A DNA stretch of 64,000 nucleotides from Synechococcus sp. PROS-7-1 (GCF_014279795.1 NZ_CP047945.1:392572-456571), one strand, 5' to 3'. Counted from the stretch's first letter, positions 17,255 through 27,810 are shown. Notes: generated by a model not told the origin, from the letters alone. Program-made: numbers and translations.

Positions 17255-20200
17255 ATGAACCGGACCCAACAGTGGCTGGATCTCATCGCTCCAGACGAGC
17301 CCCACAAGCTCGAGCGACGCCTCGCCTGGGACCGCTGGGCTGACAGCAATGCTTTCGGGGAGTGGCTCTCGGCTCCACCGCAGCTCAAAACCAGCCATTC
17401 CAAAGCCTGGCAGCAGGCCCTGAGCCGTTGCCAGGGCTGGCTTCAGGGCGCCTGGGATCAGCCCCTCCAGCCGGTGCAGGCCAGCGAACAGCGGCCCTTT
17501 GTCGACCTCTGGCTACCGATTCGGGAAGGCGCCGCAGCAGAGCTGCATGCAGCTCTGGAGCGCAGCGCTGGACTAGATCGCATCGCCCCCAACGTGGTCG
17601 ATCAACTGGCCGACTCCCTGCTGAATCGGCTCTGCGCCATCGGCGATCAGGTGCTCTGGGATCAGTTCAATACGGGCCGTACGCCAGGAGCGATGCTGCT
17701 CGCCCATCTGGGGTCAGCAGGCGATGGAGAAGGGCCGCCGGTGCGGGAGCTCTACACCCGCTTCATCACAACGCACCGCCGCGATGGCTTGCAGAGCCTG
17801 CTCACCACCTTCCCCGTGTTGGGGCGCTTCATCGGCACGGTAGTGACCCTCTGGCATCAGGGCAGCCTGGAGATGCTGGAAAGGATCCAGAACGATCGCT
17901 CCATCCTGGCCAACAACTGTTCGATCCCAAGCGATTGGTGCCTGCAAGCGGTGCAGCAGGGCCTCAGTGATCCCCACCGTGGTGGCCGCGCTGTGGCCAT
18001 TCTCAGCTTCACATCACCAGATCGCAGCAACACCAAGCTTTTGGTCTACAAACCCAAAGACATGGGAGTGGATGCGGCCTACCAGGCCCTGATTGAGGAC
18101 CTCAATACCCACTCCGAGCTGCCTCCCCTGCGCAGCCTCGTGGTGCAGACCTGCGACGGCTACGGCTACATGGAGCATGTTGCCCACACTCTTTGCGCCA
18201 ACGCTGAGGAGCTGGAGCGCTACTACTGCAACGCCGGCCGTCTCACCGCCCTGCTGCACCTGCTCGGCTGCACCGATTGTCACCATGAAAATCTGATCGC
18301 CAGCGGTGATCAGTTGGTGCTGATCGACACGGAGACCCTTCTGGAAGCCGACCTTCCCGATCACATCCAGGCGGCTGCTGAGTCAGCAGAACACCAGGAG
18401 CCCTCAGACCTACAGCAGCGCTTTCGGGGCTCTGTGCTCAGATCCGGCTTGCTGCCCCAATGGTGGTTCATCGGCCAGGGCAAACAGGCGATTGACATCA
18501 GTGCCCTCGGAATTGCGCCTCCCGCGAAAGAGGAGATCACGATGGCTGGCTGGCTTGGGATCAACAGCGACGGCATGATGCCCGGCCGGATCAACCGAGC
18601 GGCCGAGTGCCCCACCAGCCTTCCGGTGGGCTTTGGCAACACCAATCCATTGTCTGAGCATCTTGAGCCGTTCTGCGCCGGTTTTCGGCTCCAAGCCCAA
18701 CAGTTCCTGCAGCTGCGCGAGCCTTGGTTGAGTCCAGAGAGTCCGCTGGAACGTTTTGCGGGACTACCGCGTCGGATCGTGTTGCGGGCCACGCGGGTGT
18801 ATTTCGCCTTGCAGCGGCAGCAATTGGAAGCCTCAGCCTTGCGTACAGAAGAAGCCCAGGCCCTGTGCCTCGAGCAGCTGAGCCGCAGCTTTCTTTTGGC
18901 TGAAAGTAAACCGCTGCACTGGCCAGTGTTTGCCGCCGAGCGCCAGCAAATGCAGCGGCTGGATATTCCGTTCTTCACGCATCCGATCGATCGCGATGGC
19001 TTGGAACTCGACGAGAATGGAGCGGTGCTGCCGGGATTCATCGAAACCAGTGGCCTGGCCTCAGCGCGCAACCGGCTTAGGGCCTTCAATGCAGCTGAAA
19101 TCGACTTTCAGGAGCGCTTGATTCGCGGCGCTGTGCAGGCGCGGGTTCTCAAGCAACGGCAAGAGGGTCGTCCAGCGAATGCCCACAACCAACAGGCTGA
19201 GACTGCGCAGCCGGCGCCTGCTATCACAGCGGTTGAGGCTGCCAGCACCATCGCCCAGATGCTGCTCGATCTAGCGATCCGAGATCCTCAGGGACAGATC
19301 GAGTGGTTGGGGATGGATCTTGGCGCCGATGGCGAGAGTTTTTCGTTTGGCCCGGTTGACCTCTCGCTCTATGGCGGTTCGATCGGCATCGCTTGCCTGT
19401 TGAAGCGTCTCCAATCACTCGGCAGCGCGCCTGCAGAGGTGGAGGCGATCCAGGCGGCGATCCTCAAACCACTGCATGACCTTGTGGGGCAATCCCATGG
19501 CGATGGGCTAAGGCGCTGGTGGCGCGATCAATCCCTGGGACTTAGTGGTTGCGGCGGCATCCTGCTGGCACTGCGCGAGATCGGTGAAACTGATCTGGCC
19601 GCCCAACTCCTGGAAGGAGCCCAGCCCCGCTTCATCAAGTCCGATCAGCAGTGGGATGTGATCGGTGGCTGCGCAGGCCTGATCGGCCCTTTACTACGGC
19701 TCGAATCCACGCGAGCGATTGAGCTGGCGGTCCTGGCGGGCGACAGGTTGCTGGAAACGCAGGATGAGGATGGCAGCTGGAGACAGTCGACGCGCCACTC
19801 TGGACTGCTTGGTTTTTCCCATGGCACCGCGGGCTATGCAGCTGCCCTGGCGCTCCTCCATCAGTCCACAGGAAAGGAGCGCTTTTTGAAGGCAGCACTC
19901 AAGTCTGTGAAGCATGAGCGAAGCCATTTCCATGCCGATGCCGGCAACTGGCCCGATTTTCGCTTCCAGCAGACACCCGAAGAAGGCCCTGCTTACATGG
20001 TGAGCTGGTGCCATGGCGCACCCGGTATTGCTCTCGGCCGCGCCTGTCTCTGGGGCACCGATCTCTGGGATGACCAGTGCGCTGAGGAACTCAGCATCGC
20101 CTTGGAAACCACAGCATCAATTAAGCAGCCAGGGATGGACCATCTCTGTTGCGGCACCCTCGGCCTGATGGTGCTGCTGCGTGATCTGGCGCAAGGTCCC

Positions 20201-20452
20201 TGGCTGGTGAACGAACGCGTCAAACAATTGGCAATGGCTCAAGCCAATCATTTGAAGAGGCAGGCGCTGGATCGATGCCAAGGCACGGAACCACAACTGC
20301 GCTGCTTTGGCACCCAGGAAGGCAACTTGGTGTTGCCAGGGTTCTTTACGGGCTTGAGCGGAATGGCCTTGGCGTTGTTGGAGGATCGTGACTCACAATG
20401 TGCAGCCAACACACTCTTAAGTGCCGGACTACTGCAAAAGTGCAGTCAATGA
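17255..20452 (+). CDS. lanM: class II lanthipeptide synthetase LanM (ProcM-like)
   Basis: A bifunctional 1065-residue enzyme that phosphorylates and eliminates Ser/Thr in precursor cores and then joins the dehydro residues to Cys. The N-terminal dehydratase (DUF4135) has K266 (LVYKP), the catalytic D341-x-H343-xx-N346 (GCTDCHHENLI) and D358-T-E360. The C-terminal LanC-like cyclase (about 700-1065) has zinc ligands C919 (WCHG) and C965-C966 (CCG). Most LanC domains have His at the last position; the third Cys marks the ProcM group of picocyanobacteria, known for many substrates. The 3' end overlaps the convergent ABC transporter gene by 7 bases. Confidence 0.96.
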   Translation: MNRTQQWLDLIAPDEPHKLERRLAWDRWADSNAFGEWLSAPPQLKTSHSKAWQQALSRCQGWLQGAWDQPLQPVQASEQRPFVDLWLPIREGAAAELHAALERSAGLDRIAPNVVDQLADSLLNRLCAIGDQVLWDQFNTGRTPGAMLLAHLGSAGDGEGPPVRELYTRFITTHRRDGLQSLLTTFPVLGRFIGTVVTLWHQGSLEMLERIQNDRSILANNCSIPSDWCLQAVQQGLSDPHRGGRAVAILSFTSPDRSNTKLLVYKPKDMGVDAAYQALIEDLNTHSELPPLRSLVVQTCDGYGYMEHVAHTLCANAEELERYYCNAGRLTALLHLLGCTDCHHENLIASGDQLVLIDTETLLEADLPDHIQAAAESAEHQEPSDLQQRFRGSVLRSGLLPQWWFIGQGKQAIDISALGIAPPAKEEITMAGWLGINSDGMMPGRINRAAECPTSLPVGFGNTNPLSEHLEPFCAGFRLQAQQFLQLREPWLSPESPLERFAGLPRRIVLRATRVYFALQRQQLEASALRTEEAQALCLEQLSRSFLLAESKPLHWPVFAAERQQMQRLDIPFFTHPIDRDGLELDENGAVLPGFIETSGLASARNRLRAFNAAEIDFQERLIRGAVQARVLKQRQEGRPANAHNQQAETAQPAPAITAVEAASTIAQMLLDLAIRDPQGQIEWLGMDLGADGESFSFGPVDLSLYGGSIGIACLLKRLQSLGSAPAEVEAIQAAILKPLHDLVGQSHGDGLRRWWRDQSLGLSGCGGILLALREIGETDLAAQLLEGAQPRFIKSDQQWDVIGGCAGLIGPLLRLESTRAIELAVLAGDRLLETQDEDGSWRQSTRHSGLLGFSHGTAGYAAALALLHQSTGKERFLKAALKSVKHERSHFHADAGNWPDFRFQQTPEEGPAYMVSWCHGAPGIALGRACLWGTDLWDDQCAEELSIALETTASIKQPGMDHLCCGTLGLMVLLRDLAQGPWLVNERVKQLAMAQANHLKRQALDRCQGTEPQLRCFGTQEGNLVLPGFFTGLSGMALALLEDRDSQCAANTLLSAGLLQKCSQ

Positions 20453-22599
20453 CTGGCCAACATGCGCTGGAGGTAACCATGGTTCTTGAGTTCATCCCAC
20501 TGGCCTGATTCCGCAGGGCAGCCGCGCTCGAGAATCACGATCTGATCCGCCTGTTGGATCGTTGCCAGTCGATGGGCGATGGAAATCCGCGTGATGCCAA
20601 GGGCATTAATTGTTTCGGTGATCGCCAGCTGAGATCGATTGTCAAGGGCACTGGTGGCTTCATCCATGATCAACACCTTCGGTTGTGTGATCAAGGCACG
20701 GGCGATGGCAATGCGCTGCACCTGGCCTCCCGACACGTTGCCGCCGGAATCGCTGAGAAGGGTCTCCAATTGCATTGGCATCGCACGCACTTCGTCGGCC
20801 ACTGCAGCTCTCTCAAGGGCTTCCCAAACCTCCTGCTCACTGCGCTGCACACCACCACAGATCACGTCGTAAATCGAACCAGCATTAAGACGTGCGGTCT
20901 GCATCACCACACCCATTTGCCGCCGATACGAGCGAATCGCCAATTGACTCAGGGGAATGCCATCCACCAACACCTCTCCACCAATTGGCGTGATGAAACC
21001 CAGGAGCATGCGCACAAGTGTGGTTTTGCCGCAGCCACTCGGGCCGGTGATCGCCGTGTGTTGACCTGCGGGAATTGAGAACGACAAATTCTGAAAGAGA
21101 GGCTCACTGCTGCCTGGAAACTCATAGGCAATGCGTTGCAGGCAAAACTCACCCTTTAATTGATGGCGCACCGCATCGGTTTGATAACCAGGCTCCACGT
21201 CGGCATACATCACCGGTTCAGCCCGTTGCCACAGCACAGCAGCTCGGCCTGCCACGTTGGCAATGAGATTGACCGCACCAGTTACCGACCCATTGAAACT
21301 GCCGAAAGCGGCATTGAAGGAAATGAAAGCCACCACCGTTTGGTTCAACTCAAAGGTGTTCGGGCTGTTGAGAATCCGGAAAGCCACCACGGCAAACAAA
21401 AATAAGCTGGCCAGAGGCGAGACAAGCGTGCCGTATTGCTCAATCGCATCGCTGTACACGTTGCTGCGCAATTGCAGGAGGGCATAGCGATTGACCTCAC
21501 GCAACCAACGCAGCAATAGAAACGGTTCGGCACCAGCACTGCGGATCTGGGGCATGCCCATCACGGCTTGGAGTGAAAAATTGGTGATTTCAGCTCCACT
21601 TTCGAGCAAAGGCATCTGTAGTTGAATCGAGCGCCAGGTGATCCATAGCAAGCAGAGAATCGCCACCAAAGTGAAGGCACTGGCCCAAAGAGCCAAGTGT
21701 CTGTCGTAAACAAACATCAACACGAAATAGCTGACTGCAAACAAGCTCGACAGCAACGTGGAGAGCACACCATTGCCCATCAGTTGGCGCAACTGGCTGA
21801 TGGAGTTGACGCGAGAAGCAAGATCACCGGTGGTGTAGCGGCTGATAAAACTCATGGGAAGGCGCATCACCCGATCCCAAACGGCCGATTGCAAACGGAG
21901 ATCGGCCACACTCTCCAGGCGCAGCATCATCAGACTCTGCAGATATTGGCTGGCGACTGAACCGATCACGATCAACACCACCACAGTGAGCCCCTGAAAG
22001 AGCAGCTGCTGATCGTTTTGCGGAAGGATGCGACTCACCAGAAGATTGGTGAGCATCGGAATCGAGAGATTGAATCCCATTACCACAGCCGACGTGATGA
22101 TTAACGCCAACAAGGCTGCAACTTCAGTGCCAAACGCAAAGCGCAACACCGCTAAGGGGCCAGGGACACGTTCCGGCAGGGAAAGGTAAATTTCAAAGCC
22201 CGTATCGTCAAACGCTGTGGCGTGCGGGACGGACTGGTGTGTTTGCTTCTCGGGGTCATAAAGCCAATTGGTGCGACCACGCCGATAGAGCGCACAGGGA
22301 GTGGTGCTCCCTTTGGGATTCACAACCATCAAGGGCACCTCGTTCTTTTGTAGATGACGAGGCACTTCGACGCGACGATGGTGAATGTCGTTGTGGTTTA
22401 ACAGCGCTTCAATCGAAGCACCTGGCAGCGGCTCCAAAGGCTGATGCCGTCGGCCAAGCTCAGCCAGACAGAATCCCAACAAACGCATTGAAGCGTCTTG
22501 ATCGTCGTTGGCTTCTTCCTCAAATAGAAGGGCCGTCTCCAGCGACTGCGCAGCCAGCAAGGCCTGCTCAGAAGCGGCTTGTGGATCTGGATGGTCCAT
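20446..22599 (-). CDS. NHLM-type ABC transporter without peptidase domain
   Basis: A 717-residue permease-ATPase fusion. The N-terminal 150 residues are soluble and carry no C39 catalytic residues. Six membrane helices (about 155-430) precede an ATPase with Walker A GPSGCGKTT, signature VSGGQVQRIAIARAL and Walker B VLIMDEATSALD. It matches the second ABC protein of NHLM/NHPM bacteriocin export systems, which works beside a peptidase-bearing partner. The start overlaps the upstream C39 gene by one base (TAATG). It is the last gene of the export operon. Confidence 0.9.
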   Translation of the reverse strand: MDHPDPQAASEQALLAAQSLETALLFEEEANDDQDASMRLLGFCLAELGRRHQPLEPLPGASIEALLNHNDIHHRRVEVPRHLQKNEVPLMVVNPKGSTTPCALYRRGRTNWLYDPEKQTHQSVPHATAFDDTGFEIYLSLPERVPGPLAVLRFAFGTEVAALLALIITSAVVMGFNLSIPMLTNLLVSRILPQNDQQLLFQGLTVVVLIVIGSVASQYLQSLMMLRLESVADLRLQSAVWDRVMRLPMSFISRYTTGDLASRVNSISQLRQLMGNGVLSTLLSSLFAVSYFVLMFVYDRHLALWASAFTLVAILCLLWITWRSIQLQMPLLESGAEITNFSLQAVMGMPQIRSAGAEPFLLLRWLREVNRYALLQLRSNVYSDAIEQYGTLVSPLASLFLFAVVAFRILNSPNTFELNQTVVAFISFNAAFGSFNGSVTGAVNLIANVAGRAAVLWQRAEPVMYADVEPGYQTDAVRHQLKGEFCLQRIAYEFPGSSEPLFQNLSFSIPAGQHTAITGPSGCGKTTLVRMLLGFITPIGGEVLVDGIPLSQLAIRSYRRQMGVVMQTARLNAGSIYDVICGGVQRSEQEVWEALERAAVADEVRAMPMQLETLLSDSGGNVSGGQVQRIAIARALITQPKVLIMDEATSALDNRSQLAITETINALGITRISIAHRLATIQQADQIVILERGCPAESGQWDELKNHGYLQRMLASH

Positions 22600-24800
22600 T
22601 ACGCCATCCCCTGACCGACACGCTCTGAATCGACGAGTGCACGAAAAGCGCCGCTTTGATCGAGCAGCTCTTGCGGAGAGCCAAGCTCCACAACGGCGCC
22701 CTGCGCCATCACCAACACCTGATCACTGCGCAAGGCGGCATCAAGACGGTGGGCCACACTCACCACCGTGAGTCCCCGGGCCTTGAGGGCGTTCAATACC
22801 TGCATCTGTGCGGAATTATCGAGCGCACTTGTGGCCTCATCGAGAAGCAGTATCGAGGGTCTGCGCAGCAGTGCTCGACACAGCTCCATCCGTTGACGTT
22901 CACCACCGCTGAGGTCACTGCCATTGTCTTTGAGATGACGGGCAAAGGCCTCTGGATGGCTGGTAATGGTGTTGAGAATCTGAGCGTCGTGGGCCGCCTC
23001 CTCAAGATCCTGCAGGCGATAACCAGAGCGCCACAGGGTGATGTTGTCGTGAATCGAGGCGTTGAACATGAACACCTGCTGAGGCACATAGGCCAGGCTG
23101 TCGCGCATCAGCCGATCACCGTGATGCTCCCAGGGCCGACCATCGAAAAGCAAACGCCCGCCACTGGGTTGATATAAACCTGCGAGAACGCGAATCAAGG
23201 TGGTTTTCCCGGATCCACTTCCGCCCACAATCGCCAACTGCGATCCAGCAGGAATTGAGAGACTGAGATTGCTGATAAAGGGAGGAGAAACGGGATTGAA
23301 GCTGTAACTCAGATTCTCAAGTTCTAAATGTCCCTGCAGGCGCATCTGTTCACTTTCGTGCGGCTGAGAAGAGTGTGCTGGCAGGGCAAAACTGCGCACC
23401 AAAGGATCATCGTCGCTGCGCTTGAGGTCGTCGAGGCGCCCCAGGCTGCCGATCAACTGTTGAAGCGTGGCATTCAGTTGGGGCAATGATGAGATCGGAG
23501 CAGTGAGTTGGCCTTGAAGGAACTGAAACGCCACTAGAGTTCCTAGCGACATCTTGCCGGCGATAATCAGCAGACCTCCAGCTGTGATGATCAGGGCACT
23601 GAGAAGGAAGGTGCTACCGCTCGCTGTGATCGTGGCCAACGCCATCTGAGCACCGAGCTGTTGATTCTGGGTCACCACATTGCCAAAACTTCCTTGCCAC
23701 TGGCTGAGGAAGTCAAATTCCAGACCAGACGCCTTCAGGGTTTCAATGTTGTTGATCCCCTGCAGTCCCTTGCCCTGAGCCTTGCCTTGTTCAATCGCCA
23801 GACGCCGATTGGAGTCATAGCGCTGATCGGTAAGCCACCAATTCAGAAACAGATTGCCGGCCATCACCACCAACACCAAGAGCGCCAACCAGGCAGAGAT
23901 CACAAAGGCAAAAATCAAAACAAAGAGGCCAATCCAGAGCGACAGCCCGAAGCGAAGCATCTGGGCTATCACCACCTGGGTGGTTTGCATCCCCAGGAGC
24001 ATTCGACTGGCAATTTCTCCCTGAAAGCGGGCCTGATAAAAGGCAAATGTCACCTGAAACAGCTTGCGGAAAAGATCGGCTGTCAGCCGTTTGGAGAGCA
24101 ACAGCTCCATGCGCCGGAGCACCAGAAACTGCCCAGCCAACAGCGCCAGCCAAGCCAGCACAGTGATCAATAACAGCCAGATCAGCGGAATCCCGAAATA
24201 GAGGCGCTGATTCTGCAGAAAACTGTCAATAAACGTGGAGGTAAATCCAGCCACGAGAACGGTGAGCACGGCTTGGCCGCTGCTCACCAAAAGCAACACG
24301 GCGATTGAATGGCGATAAGGAGCCAAGGTGGCTGGCAGACTCAGCAAAGGCGAACGCTCATGCCCGCCGGTCTGAAATTCAGGGCCAGGCTCGAATTCGA
24401 GCACAACGCCGGTGAAATTATCCTGGAATTCTTCCATCTCTACCCGCACACGCCCCTGAGCGGGATCACTCAAAAAGGCATGGTCGGCATCAAAGCCTTC
24501 CACAACAAGAAAATGATTGAATCCCCAGAACACAACGCAAGGAAATTGCCCCTCGCGTTTGAGCTGCTCACCGGAGCAGCGATAGGCCCGAGCCTTGAGT
24601 CCGTATTGACGACCCGCCACGAGCAGCTGTTTCGCGTTCGCTCCATCGCGATTCACACCACAGGCCAAACGCAGCTCACCTAGCTCCACCACTCGGCCGA
24701 AATAGGCCAGGATGGTCCCAAGCGATGCAGCACCACATTCAGCGGCTTCGTATTGAAGTCGTGTGCGGGCTTTGATCCGATGGCGCTGCAAGCGTTTCAT
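22599..24800 (-). CDS. lanT: C39 peptidase-ABC transporter (leader peptidase/exporter)
   Basis: A 733-residue exporter that cleaves the leader after a double-glycine-type site and pumps out the modified core. The C39 domain (1-140) has catalytic C22 with oxyanion Q16 (QYEAAECGAAS), H96 (FNHFLVV) and D112 (DPAQG). Six membrane helices follow (about 160-450), then an ATPase with GGSGSGKTT, LSGGERQRMELCRAL and ILLLDEATSALD. Fits the NHLM peptidase/permease family. It is the only protease candidate in the locus, so it should process all the precursors. It overlaps the HlyD gene by 4 bases. Confidence 0.95.
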   Translation of the reverse strand: MKRLQRHRIKARTRLQYEAAECGAASLGTILAYFGRVVELGELRLACGVNRDGANAKQLLVAGRQYGLKARAYRCSGEQLKREGQFPCVVFWGFNHFLVVEGFDADHAFLSDPAQGRVRVEMEEFQDNFTGVVLEFEPGPEFQTGGHERSPLLSLPATLAPYRHSIAVLLLVSSGQAVLTVLVAGFTSTFIDSFLQNQRLYFGIPLIWLLLITVLAWLALLAGQFLVLRRMELLLSKRLTADLFRKLFQVTFAFYQARFQGEIASRMLLGMQTTQVVIAQMLRFGLSLWIGLFVLIFAFVISAWLALLVLVVMAGNLFLNWWLTDQRYDSNRRLAIEQGKAQGKGLQGINNIETLKASGLEFDFLSQWQGSFGNVVTQNQQLGAQMALATITASGSTFLLSALIITAGGLLIIAGKMSLGTLVAFQFLQGQLTAPISSLPQLNATLQQLIGSLGRLDDLKRSDDDPLVRSFALPAHSSQPHESEQMRLQGHLELENLSYSFNPVSPPFISNLSLSIPAGSQLAIVGGSGSGKTTLIRVLAGLYQPSGGRLLFDGRPWEHHGDRLMRDSLAYVPQQVFMFNASIHDNITLWRSGYRLQDLEEAAHDAQILNTITSHPEAFARHLKDNGSDLSGGERQRMELCRALLRRPSILLLDEATSALDNSAQMQVLNALKARGLTVVSVAHRLDAALRSDQVLVMAQGAVVELGSPQELLDQSGAFRALVDSERVGQGMA

Positions 24801-26203
24801 GGCTGCCGTTTTGGTTGAGAAGCAGCGGGTGTAGTGGCTGGTGTTTCCGGTGGTGACCAGCCGAAGAAACGTCGCAACGCTGGCAGCACAAGCTCAATCG
24901 GAGCCACACTGCGCGTGGTGACTTCTGCCTCGAGCCGGTCGCCTGCCGTGGGTGGATAGGGAAGATCCCCCCGAGAACTCCAGAGATAGCCACCACTGTT
25001 GCGCCCGGTGGAGCTCTTGGCACGCTTCAACGCCAACACAGCCAAGGTGGGGGCAGGCTCCTTTTGCATGATCACATCAGCGAGAGACTGCATACCAACC
25101 CTGGCCTGCACGTCTTCACGGCTACTTGGGAGTTTGCCCATTGAGACAACTTCAGCCTGAATCCCACCCACCTCCGATCGTTTGTAACCTGATGGAGTAA
25201 CCAAGGCAGGCATCCCAGGGAACACCTGGGCCATTTCCTTGCTGCTGAGGAACAACGGCACAAGCACAGGATCGGCGAGATCGTCATCACTCAGTTTGAG
25301 TAATTCTTGTCCCTGGGTGACCGGCTCACCATCATTGGGAATTACCTGAGAAAGGTAGACATCGCGAGTGGCAAACAAAAGCTCTTCGTTGATCAACTTG
25401 GCAAGCTCATTGCGGAGCTTCTGGTAAGCTTCGTTATTTTGATTTTGAATCCGAATCAGTTCATTGCGATTGCCAAGAATGTTGGATCGGATGGTATCTA
25501 CCTGGGCCTGTTCCTGGAGAATCGACTCGCGGCTAACAAAACCACGACCCTCCAACGCCATCATCTTTTGAAGGTACGACGAACGACTCGAGAGTTCACC
25601 CGAGAGGATGGCCTGCTTCGACTGAATATTGATGGACTGGGCACGGGAATCAGCGAGAGTGCGATTTAGTTCAGTGAGAGCACTCTGCAAACGTTCTTGC
25701 TGAGCTGACGATTGCACCCAAAGGAGAAGCGTGCCAACAGAGAATTGTTGCCCCCTGTAGGTACGCTTTAAGCTCTCCATGAATTCGGTTGAGGTTTGAT
25801 CAGTCGTACTAGATTTGGCTTGCTTGTCGTAGAGAGAAGCGGTCTGACGAACCATCGTTCGGGCTAAGGCGGTCATCTGTTGGTTATCAAACTGCTCCGG
25901 ATCATTGCGAAATTTAAGAGCTGTTCTGTGCCAAGCCTGGACTGGTTTATCGAAGAACCAATAAACCTTGCCATTGGTTCTACTCAAGCTGCTATTGATC
26001 GTGCTCACAGGCAACAAAACGCCGGTGCCCTGCACCGAGATCGGAATTCTTGCCAAGATGGCCCAGAGCGCACCAGAGGCCGCAATCAAGATGCCTAACG
26101 CCAGGGTGAGTCGCAAGGGAGGCGTCAAAAGGCGCACAGGGCCGTTACGATCACCAACACGGTGACGCTTGCGTAAAGCCCGATCATTGAATAACTGGGT
26201 CAT
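24797..26203 (-). CDS. HlyD-family periplasmic adaptor (NHLM secretion protein)
   Basis: A 468-residue protein with one N-terminal membrane anchor (LRLTLALGILIAASGALWAI), a barrel-like beta segment (ISVQGTGVLLPV) and a long coiled-coil hairpin (about 150-290, rich in Gln, Leu, Arg). A second beta region of membrane-fusion-protein type carries PSSREDVQARVG. It should bridge the ABC exporter to the TolC-like channel. It overlaps both neighbours by 4 bases (ATGA), so the four genes are one operon. Confidence 0.92.
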   Translation of the reverse strand: MTQLFNDRALRKRHRVGDRNGPVRLLTPPLRLTLALGILIAASGALWAILARIPISVQGTGVLLPVSTINSSLSRTNGKVYWFFDKPVQAWHRTALKFRNDPEQFDNQQMTALARTMVRQTASLYDKQAKSSTTDQTSTEFMESLKRTYRGQQFSVGTLLLWVQSSAQQERLQSALTELNRTLADSRAQSINIQSKQAILSGELSSRSSYLQKMMALEGRGFVSRESILQEQAQVDTIRSNILGNRNELIRIQNQNNEAYQKLRNELAKLINEELLFATRDVYLSQVIPNDGEPVTQGQELLKLSDDDLADPVLVPLFLSSKEMAQVFPGMPALVTPSGYKRSEVGGIQAEVVSMGKLPSSREDVQARVGMQSLADVIMQKEPAPTLAVLALKRAKSSTGRNSGGYLWSSRGDLPYPPTAGDRLEAEVTTRSVAPIELVLPALRRFFGWSPPETPATTPAASQPKRQP

Positions 26204-27810
26204 AGCCCGAGCCTCGTTAAGGAATCCGGCCGTAAAGGCTCGGGAGAATCTCGCATCATTTTGAGGCGTTCCTGCACCTCCTGCTGCGAGGCGCCAGGCC
26301 AGGTTGCCGAATAGCGATACAACTCAGCGACCGCGTTGTTGTAGCCCAGAACTGCTTGCGACAACTGCTGAGCCGCAGAAGAAAGTTGTTGAATCGTTTG
26401 CACCACACTGGTGATATCGCCGACACCCACTTCAAATCGAGCCCGAGCAGCTTCCTGTGCTAATTCGGCACTCCGGTATGCCTGGCGTGCGGTCGTAACG
26501 GCTACCTGTGAGGTCTGATACTGGCCATAGCTGGATCGAATCTGCTGGGTGACTTGCAGTTCCGTAAGAGCCGCCTGGGCTAATTGTTGCTGAGCCTGCG
26601 TCTTGAACGCCTGCGCATTAGCGGCATCGATACCACCATCAAAGAGCATCCAGTTGAAACCAATGCCAATCGCAGCGTTCCACTGCCGATTACGGGCGTA
26701 CTGAGACCCTGGATCATTAGGCACCGGGATATTTTGGTAGCCGTTTTGTCCGATTAAACTCCCTGTAGCGACCAGAGAGAAAACGGGTAGATATTGCCTC
26801 AATAAGGCCACACTGCTCCACTTGGAAGACTCCGCAGCAGCCAAGCTCGCGAGGATTTCCTCCCTCTGTTGCGTGGCTCTGCGAATGGTCTCCTGCAGAG
26901 GGACCTGCCAACGCCCCTGCATCTGTGCTGGCTGGTCAGGAATGGCCAATTGATTCGCAGGCAAGGCTAATTGCTGGGCCAAAAGTGCCGTCTGCTCAAT
27001 GTAATTGCTTGTATAGAGCACAAGCTGACTGAGCTGGCCATACAGCTGAGAACGGGTTTGCTCGAGATCAAGCACTGTGACCATGCCGATCGACTTTCGC
27101 GCCTCGAGAATCTCGAGCTGTTTCTGGTTAATCATGTAAATTTTCTGAAAGCTATTAATCAGCTGCTGATTGCTTTGAATCGCGTAATAAGACTCCTGGA
27201 TCTGCAAAACTAGATTGCGAGCACTCACGTCAAAAAGAAACTTTTGTTGCAGAAGGGAATCAGCGGCGGCATTAATATTGGGTTGACGGGTTGGATCAAG
27301 GAAATTCCAATTCACCTGGGCGCCGGGCTGCACAACAAACTGCTGAGACTTTGTCGCAGATTTACGCCCTAGCCCCTGCGCCTGAAGCTCCTTAACTTGC
27401 TGGTTTGGCAGGGCATATTGGTCTTGAACAAAAGTGCCCCAGTTACTCCCAATAAAAGGAGTCCCATTGGTGAGCTGAAGCGTGGGGTACCAGCTCCGTT
27501 GTGCCGCAATCAATTGCCACTCAAACTGCTGAATCGTGCTGAAAGAGCTAGCAAGCTCGGGGTTATTCTGCAATCCTAACTTGATTGCCTCGGCAAGACT
27601 AACGGGTCTCGAATTTGCTTTTATTTGATCTTGCAGTTGCTTGAGCTGCTCAACAAGCTCAGACGGAGAAACCTTCTTTTGATCAACGAGAGGTATCGCT
27701 TCAGGCACCGTGTTTCCTGCTTGAGCGACTGAATCACCTGAAAAGCATGCAGATTCAACGACCAAAAGCAAAGCGCAAGCAAGTTGTGCAGAGCAGGCTT
27801 TCAAGGCCAT
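26200..27810 (-). CDS. tolC: TolC-like outer-membrane efflux protein
   Basis: A 536-residue protein with a signal peptide (cut probably after SVAQA near residue 31) and two tandem outer-membrane-efflux (OEP) repeats of long helices. Visible segments are LQNNPELASSFSTIQQFEW, then LQIQESYYAIQSNQQLINSF, and the second set NAQAFKTQAQQQLAQAAL. It provides the outer-membrane exit for the C39 exporter. It is the first gene of the minus-strand export operon, so the promoter should lie in 27,811-27,960, where I see no clear boxes. A dedicated TolC inside a lanthipeptide locus suggests a self-contained secretion route. Confidence 0.93.
   Translation of the reverse strand: MALKACSAQLACALLLVVESACFSGDSVAQAGNTVPEAIPLVDQKKVSPSELVEQLKQLQDQIKANSRPVSLAEAIKLGLQNNPELASSFSTIQQFEWQLIAAQRSWYPTLQLTNGTPFIGSNWGTFVQDQYALPNQQVKELQAQGLGRKSATKSQQFVVQPGAQVNWNFLDPTRQPNINAAADSLLQQKFLFDVSARNLVLQIQESYYAIQSNQQLINSFQKIYMINQKQLEILEARKSIGMVTVLDLEQTRSQLYGQLSQLVLYTSNYIEQTALLAQQLALPANQLAIPDQPAQMQGRWQVPLQETIRRATQQREEILASLAAAESSKWSSVALLRQYLPVFSLVATGSLIGQNGYQNIPVPNDPGSQYARNRQWNAAIGIGFNWMLFDGGIDAANAQAFKTQAQQQLAQAALTELQVTQQIRSSYGQYQTSQVAVTTARQAYRSAELAQEAARARFEVGVGDITSVVQTIQQLSSAAQQLSQAVLGYNNAVAELYRYSATWPGASQQEVQERLKMMRDSPEPLRPDSLTRLGL

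Noticed and set aside
24309-24683. Plus-strand frame of 124 codons opposite the C39 transporter gene
   Set aside because: It is antisense to a well-supported gene and shows no family motif.
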